Below the pieces are notes generated by a model. The model made no database searches. It worked only from the letters and a program-made list of their open reading frames with translations, and had not been told where the DNA came from. DNA of 64,000 nucleotides, taken from NCBI GenBank assembly GCA_025766275.1, contig JAFKAC010000004.1, forward strand, positions 1,736,001-1,800,000, in the 5' to 3' direction. The stretch comes from Lactarius indigo. Its lineage: Eukaryota; Basidiomycota; Agaricomycetes; Russulales; Russulaceae. The number at the start of each line of letters is the position of its first letter. Position 1 is the first letter of the stretch. Shown in pieces: positions 59,800 to 64,000 of the stretch. Position numbers and translations under genes: made by a program.

Positions 59800-60726
59800 T
59801 CACTCACCTGCGACTGTGCACTTCAGGAGAGCGCCATTCTCGCGGATCCAACATCCCGCATCGCGCCGCCGTTTCTTGGTCGACTTCACGCTCTCCTCCC
59901 GTGCTCGCACTCTCATAACCTCCTCCGCCCAGCCCTGCCTAAGCCGCGCACGGAGCTCGCGCAAAGCTCGGTCCGGGTCGTGCCTGTCGCCGCCCATATC
60001 CAGCGGCGGTGAGCCACCGTGCTCCTCGGCGTCCAGCACGCGTCTCTTCAGGTCTTCCCAGGCCGCCTTCCGCGCGTCTGCTCCTCCTTTCTCGTCGTTC
60101 TCAGGCTCCTTCGGATGAGAAGACTGCGGTTTCTCTGCGCCCGGCTCTTCTTCGCACGGATTGGCGCCTATCTGTAACAGCTTTCTTGGTTTCGGCGGAT
60201 CTGTGGTATTCCCGGAAGCTGTCGGTGGTGTATGGATACGTTCCCCCGTTGTTGTGGTTGTTGCGGTCGTTGCGGTCGTTATCAGATGGAGACGCGCCAT
60301 GCGGTGATGGAGATCATCGTGGTATGACTGGCTGCCTTCCCCGCGTATGTCTGAACGGGCGCCTCTTTTTCGCTGTTGCCGCCTGGCTGCTCCCGGCTCC
60401 GAGTGCAGTCGTCTTAGCTTCCTCGCCGTCTTGTCAAACCACGCAGACTCGGGTTCCCTACTTGTGTTTGCCCGCTTTGGGCGCGATCTCCCCGCGCTGT
60501 TTGACGGTGAGGACGCCACGCATGGTATATCTGCTCTGGCGGTGGTATAGTCTGCGTCGATGTGGCCTTCTGCACAGATGCACAGGATGCTGCGGGCCCC
60601 CTGGCCGAACGTGCGCCAACGTTTGCGGATGCCGGAGGCCTGTGTTGGGGTTCTGGAGATGCTGGTGTAGCCCCCACCAGAATGGTTTCCGCCTTGTGTC
60701 CACGATGAGATAGCCCTGTTGAGCAT
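59800..60726 (-). CDS. Hypothetical basic protein
   Basis: A single open frame on the minus strand, open from 60822; ATG at 60726 (MLNRAISSWTQGGNHSGGGY) is the more natural start because the residues before it look untranslated, giving about 308 residues, though 60822 is also possible. No domain recognised. The sequence is rich in Arg, Ala, Glu and Gly, has a Thr run (TTATTATTTTT), a Pro/Glu-rich acidic middle and a C-terminal part with charged helical character (WEDLKRRVLDAEEH, RALRELRARLRQGWAEEVMR) that could be a coiled coil. It lacks a signal peptide or membrane segments. Coding status is supported by length and biased composition only. Confidence 0.55.
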   Translation of the reverse strand: MLNRAISSWTQGGNHSGGGYTSISRTPTQASGIRKRWRTFGQGARSILCICAEGHIDADYTTARADIPCVASSPSNSAGRSRPKRANTSREPESAWFDKTARKLRRLHSEPGAARRQQRKRGARSDIRGEGSQSYHDDLHHRMARLHLITTATTATTTTTGERIHTPPTASGNTTDPPKPRKLLQIGANPCEEEPGAEKPQSSHPKEPENDEKGGADARKAAWEDLKRRVLDAEEHGGSPPLDMGGDRHDPDRALRELRARLRQGWAEEVMRVRAREESVKSTKKRRRDAGCWIRENGALLKCTVAGE

Positions 60727-60822
60727 TATTTTGCTCGGGACCGACGATAAGGTCGAAGGCAGAGGGGAGATGGGGTGGGAGAGAAAATGGGTGGAAGAAC
60801 TGATAACTGATACAATCTGCAA

Positions 60823-61441
60823 CGGTCTTAATGCATCCCAACAACGCTGACAGATGGCTCAGTGTGGGTACCGTGACAATGATAAAAACATTTTTGGGCT
60901 GATTCGCCCAGCGTTTATCTGCCACAAATGACCATATGCAGCCGCTTTCAGATGCGATCGCGTCTGTTTCGCCTTCTTTACCTCCCTGGTTCCCATGACA
61001 GTGCGCCGCTATGAGGTGGGAAAGCGCACACAACCCGCAGCACCATCCTAGATATGGTTGCTGATGAGCGCCAAAAACAGACAAAAGTCCGAGTCTGTAC
61101 CTAGTCCGGCCTTTGGGTACTGTAGGACACGCGGTTCCCATCGCGTCCCATGCGAAAAACATGCGTGTCCAGAAGGTCTAGATTGGGGGGCCTGTTTCTA
61201 TTATAAGAAAGTTGTAAAAATCCGACATTGAAGGATAACCGAGAGTTGGACACACTTTGTGAACGGTCTGCCACTGGTCTGCCCTGGCACGCCCTGGCAC
61301 GCGATCTAAAGATATTAAGTGGGAATATATGCGAACGCGATCGACTAATGTATGCCGCGGGCTCGGGAGTGATCAAGGGACAAGGGCAAGCCAAGGACCT
61401 GACTTGTCAGGTGATATGACGTTCGCCGGAAGAAAAAGGAT
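60823..61441. other. Intergenic region
   Basis: Between the hypothetical protein gene and the tRNA gene. No gene recognised. A short duplicated GCCCTGGCACGCCCTGGCAC is at about 61279-61298. Confidence 0.5.
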
Positions 61442-61513
61442 GGTTCAATCCGGGATCGAACCGGAGACCTTCTGTGTGTAAGACAGAAATCATAACCACT
61501 AGACCATTGAACC
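61442..61513 (-). tRNA. tRNA-Val (anticodon TAC)
   Basis: The 72-nt minus-strand sequence folds as a cloverleaf: acceptor stem GGTTCAA with TTGAACC, D arm with GGTCTAGTGGTTA (A box), anticodon stem TCTGT/ACAGA around the loop CTTACAC, and T arm TCCGG-TTCGATC-CCGGA (B box). The anticodon is TAC, decoding GTA valine. No intron; CCA is not encoded, as usual for eukaryotes. A run of T follows the gene only weakly, so the terminator is unclear. Confidence 0.92.
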
Positions 61514-61624
61514 CTAATCAATCAGTCACTTTCAGTGTACACACAAAATAGGACGAGTACGAATCGCTCACTCCGCCTCGCCGCCGTGGCTGGCCACTGC
61601 ATTCGCCGTGCTCTTTCACTTCCA

Positions 61625-62782
61625 ATGACCTTCCCCTTCCTCTCGCGGAAAGCAAGTCAAACGTCCTTCCCCGCCCGCCCATACGCCGCTGCGCCCATTC
61701 ATTTCCGGCCTCCTTGTGCTCTATGCACTCTACACCGTCAATAATCTCCTGTTCGCCCGCCCACCGAACCTCTTCACCTCCTTACAACTCCCCCTCAATG
61801 CGCCACAAGCCATGATCCACGCCGCGCTCCAGCGGAATACATCGCGCAGCGGCGATGCCCTCCCTCCCGCACTCGAAAAACTCCTAGCGCGCCTCGCCTC
61901 CCTCGACGCCCGAACGATGCTCGTCCGGTACGTCTCCCTCCTCCCAACTCTGCACCTCCGATCGCCCACGCTACGCCACACAGCTTCGGTCAGCGCGCCA
62001 TACAGACCTGCACACATTGCACGACGCAAGCCGACTACGCGCTGCACGCGCTCCCGCCCGCGCTGCTGTCCTATACGCTCGCAGCGGCCGTACTCGGTGC
62101 CACGACGGCGCGCGGTACGGGCAGTGAATCGCGCCGCGGCGTAGGGCTCATCGTGCTCGTTGTCGGCGCACTCGCCGAGGCCTACTGGGCCTACACCGTC
62201 CCGATCTCGATACCGAGCGCGCGGCGATCTGCCCATGACGCCCATCGACGACGACGTCATCATGGTGCGTGCCTTCACTCTCTCCTCTTTGTTGTGTTTT
62301 TATTTTATTTTAATGTTGCTGTTTGCGGACAGTGGCACGACGCGCTCTGGTCCCTCCGCCATGCGCTCTTCATCATATTGCCGCTAACACTGCACCTCCT
62401 CCCTGCCGCACCCACACCCCCGCCGCTTCGACACACGCTACAGCACGCAGCGCACACCGCCGACGTGCTCCTTGCTCGCGTGCACCTCCTGCGCCTCGGG
62501 ACAGCGAGCACACAGCGCGTGCCGGAGCTCCGCGCACGCTCGACCGCATTCTGGGAGCATGAGCGCGGCGTCGGCGAAGCGGTGCGGCAGGATGCGGGGG
62601 TACGTGCTGCAGCGGATCGTGTGAAACTCGGACTCGCACCGGGTGACGACGAAGGGGCAGCACCAAAACATGCTGGGGAGGACGGGGCGCAGGGCGAGGG
62701 GGCGCTGCATCAGATGGCGCGTGGAGCGGTCCAGGCACTCAAGGAGGTCGGGTTGCGGCACGCCTGCTGCGTGACATTCTAA
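61625..62782 (+). CDS. Membrane protein of unknown function
   Basis: The supported exons read LLVLYALYTVNNLLFARPPN, LQRNTSRSGDALPPALEKLL, ARLASLDARTMLVR, then after an intron starting GTACGTC (about 61930) FGQRAIQTCTHCTTQADYAL, HALPPALLSYTLAAAVLG and VGLIVLVVGALAEAYWAYTV, then DLPMTPIDDDVIM, an intron GTGCGT..GACAG, and WHDALWSLRHALFIILPLTL followed by a polar C terminus to the TAA at 62780-62782. Four or so hydrophobic segments suggest an integral membrane protein. The CTHC pair is notable. The start is uncertain: ATG 61625 is in a different frame from the first membrane segment and no in-frame ATG precedes it. The frame also changes by one base at about 62224 between AYTVPISIPSAR and DLPMTP. 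I know of no function. Confidence 0.55.
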
Positions 62783-63069
62783 TGACATTTGTTGGCGACG
62801 GTGCTGGATGCTGGATGTGCATGACGATTTGTATGTGTGGGTGGGAAAAACTGGTAGTGCAAGTGCAAATGCTAAACGACCAACATAACACTCGGTACAA
62901 GAACGTGAATGAGGATGCGAGAGAGAGGGTATAAGTCAGTTGTCCGTCGTCATACGTAACGTGCTGTAGGCGGGCTTATGACGCAGACGCACCACCATCA
63001 TCCCTCTCTACACCAGTCCTCGTTCTCAGTCCTCATGCTCGTACTTGATCTCCGCTTCGAGCGCCTCCC
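62783..63069. other. Short region between convergent genes
   Basis: 3' region of the membrane-protein gene and probably of the oxysterol-binding protein gene. Nothing recognised. Confidence 0.4.
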
Positions 63070-64000
63070 TCCCCGCTTGCGTAAGTGTCGGAACGCCACG
63101 TCTGGATATCCTTCTCGAAATACCTTGGCACGAACCTGCCCAGCCATACCGTCAAAACTCAGGAATGGAAAAGAGAAAGAAGGGGACCCACTCGACGCCG
63201 CGTCGCTTCCGGTCGGCCGCCTCGTCTCGCTGGCGCTGCTCGATGACCTGCTTCGCGCGCGTTGCCTCGCCGTACTCCTTGCTCAGCAACTTGCTCGTCA
63301 CGCTGCTCCCACAGCCGGCGACTTCTCGGTTGGCAGCTGCCGCGAGATGGGCCGTACGGTCTTTGGTACCTACCTGCAGTGGGGTGAGGTCGATCAGGGT
63401 TCGTCCATTCCGTCGGGTGAGCCGCCTTGCTGCCCAACGATGGTGTGGACCTGCCGGATCCATCGGATGCCGGGGCCGCAGAACGCCAGCGCACGAGGTT
63501 GCGCCAGCAGCCTTCAAAGTTACGCCACGACGCGGGCGGGAGGGACGTGCTTCACTTTGGTCCACTCCTCGTGCTCGTGCTCGGACGGGTCATACAGGTG
63601 CACGACGCCCTCAACCAGATAATGTGGTTTGCCAAGCCAGCTCTACGTACCCCATTTCAAATTGTTATTGTTGTTTTTTTTTTCGTGAGTGATTGGACGG
63701 GAAAACCCACGTACCTCTTCCTTGTACTCAATAATCGCACGCAGCCACTCGCCGTTGCCGACACCTGGCCCACCCGTGCACGTCACGATGGTGCTCTCGT
63801 GTACGGTTGCATAAAAGCTGCCGCGCAGCACACCATTGACGTGAGCGACGGGATGCGTGATCTGGTAGTGCTCGCCCACGCCGGGGCCGCCGTCCAGAGA
63901 GAGGAACAGCCCCTTATTCATCGTTCCCGAGGAGACACGCAAGCTGGCCGATGGGAGGACGCGGACGGAGATCTGATCAATCCCCGAGAGCGTGATGTGC
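63070..64000 (-). CDS. Oxysterol-binding protein family (OSBP/Osh), 3' part, partial
   Basis: C-terminal half of a lipid-transfer protein; the 5' part lies beyond position 64000. Reading the minus strand: HYQITHPVAHVNGVLRGSFY, LRAIIEYKEE, an intron GTACGT..GTAG (to about 63646), SWLGKPHYLVEGVVHLYDP, TKVKHVPPARVVA, FEGCWRNLVRW, TLIDLTPLQV, VPKTVRPI, SRRLWEQ, VTSKLLSKEYGEATRAKQVI, EQRQRDEAADRKRRGVEW and, after a further intron, VPRYFEKDIQTW. These are the ordered signatures of the OSBP-related domain. Between VVA and VTSK the conserved words are linked only if single extra bases at about 63522, 63404, 63370, 63324 and 63302 are ignored. As printed the frame is broken five times in 220 bases, always by one inserted base, which looks more like sequence error than decay. 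The exact 3' end is unclear. Confidence 0.8.

Noticed and set aside
1..64000. CRISPR array, prokaryotic operon, phage or integron
   Set aside because: The window is eukaryotic with spliceosomal introns; no regularly spaced short repeats with unique spacers were seen.

Overview
The window looks like nuclear DNA of a basidiomycete, most likely an Agaricomycete. Genes are split by many 50-60 nt introns with GT..AG ends and CTAAC/CTGAC-type branch sites. There is a U6 snRNA gene and a tRNA-Val gene, and the gene families (SDE3/MOV10-like helicase, aminopeptidase P, NIPA, S1 nuclease, UNC-50, acetyl-CoA transporter, oxysterol-binding protein) are ordinary eukaryotic ones. No genus can be assigned from sequence alone.

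Layout. (1) 1-18.7 kb: a head-to-tail array, all on the minus strand, of SDE3/MOV10-like SF1 RNA helicase genes. There are two broken near-full copies (1624-5342 and 6908-10658), one truncated copy (12415-13041) and one copy that assembles into a complete gene (14436-18627). The spacers between copies (about 1.4-1.7 kb) are duplicated too. (2) 20-39 kb: a second minus-strand array, alternating a small four-exon C2H2 zinc-finger gene (ZF1-ZF4) with Xaa-Pro aminopeptidase P (AMPP A-C). The order from left to right is ZF1, AMPP relic, ZF2, AMPP pseudogene, ZF3, ZF4, intact AMPP. ZF2 and ZF4 have open frames; ZF1 and ZF3 are each broken by an indel. A small helicase relic (about 23.9-24.1 kb) lies inside this array, so the two arrays share history. 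(3) 39-49 kb: single-copy housekeeping genes (NIPA-like Mg transporter, S1/P1 nuclease, U6, an F-box-like relic, UNC-50) separated by a gene-poor stretch. (4) 49-64 kb: a long Arg/Ser-rich protein gene, a tandem pair of SLC33A1-type acetyl-CoA transporters (first intact, second frameshifted), a hypothetical basic protein, tRNA-Val(TAC), a membrane protein of unknown function and the 3' part of an oxysterol-binding protein gene that runs off the right edge.

How the parts relate. The array in region 1 belongs to the helicase family used in RNA silencing in plants, animals and fungi (SDE3, MOV10, Neurospora SAD-3). Only one copy is convincingly functional, and it alone has a CCCH finger in front of the U1-type finger. 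The ZF/AMPP array is a duplicated gene pair; the zinc-finger protein is not one I recognise beyond its two C2H2 fingers. Several frameshifts, especially beyond 56 kb, are single inserted bases in otherwise conserved exons, so part of the apparent gene decay may be base-level assembly error.
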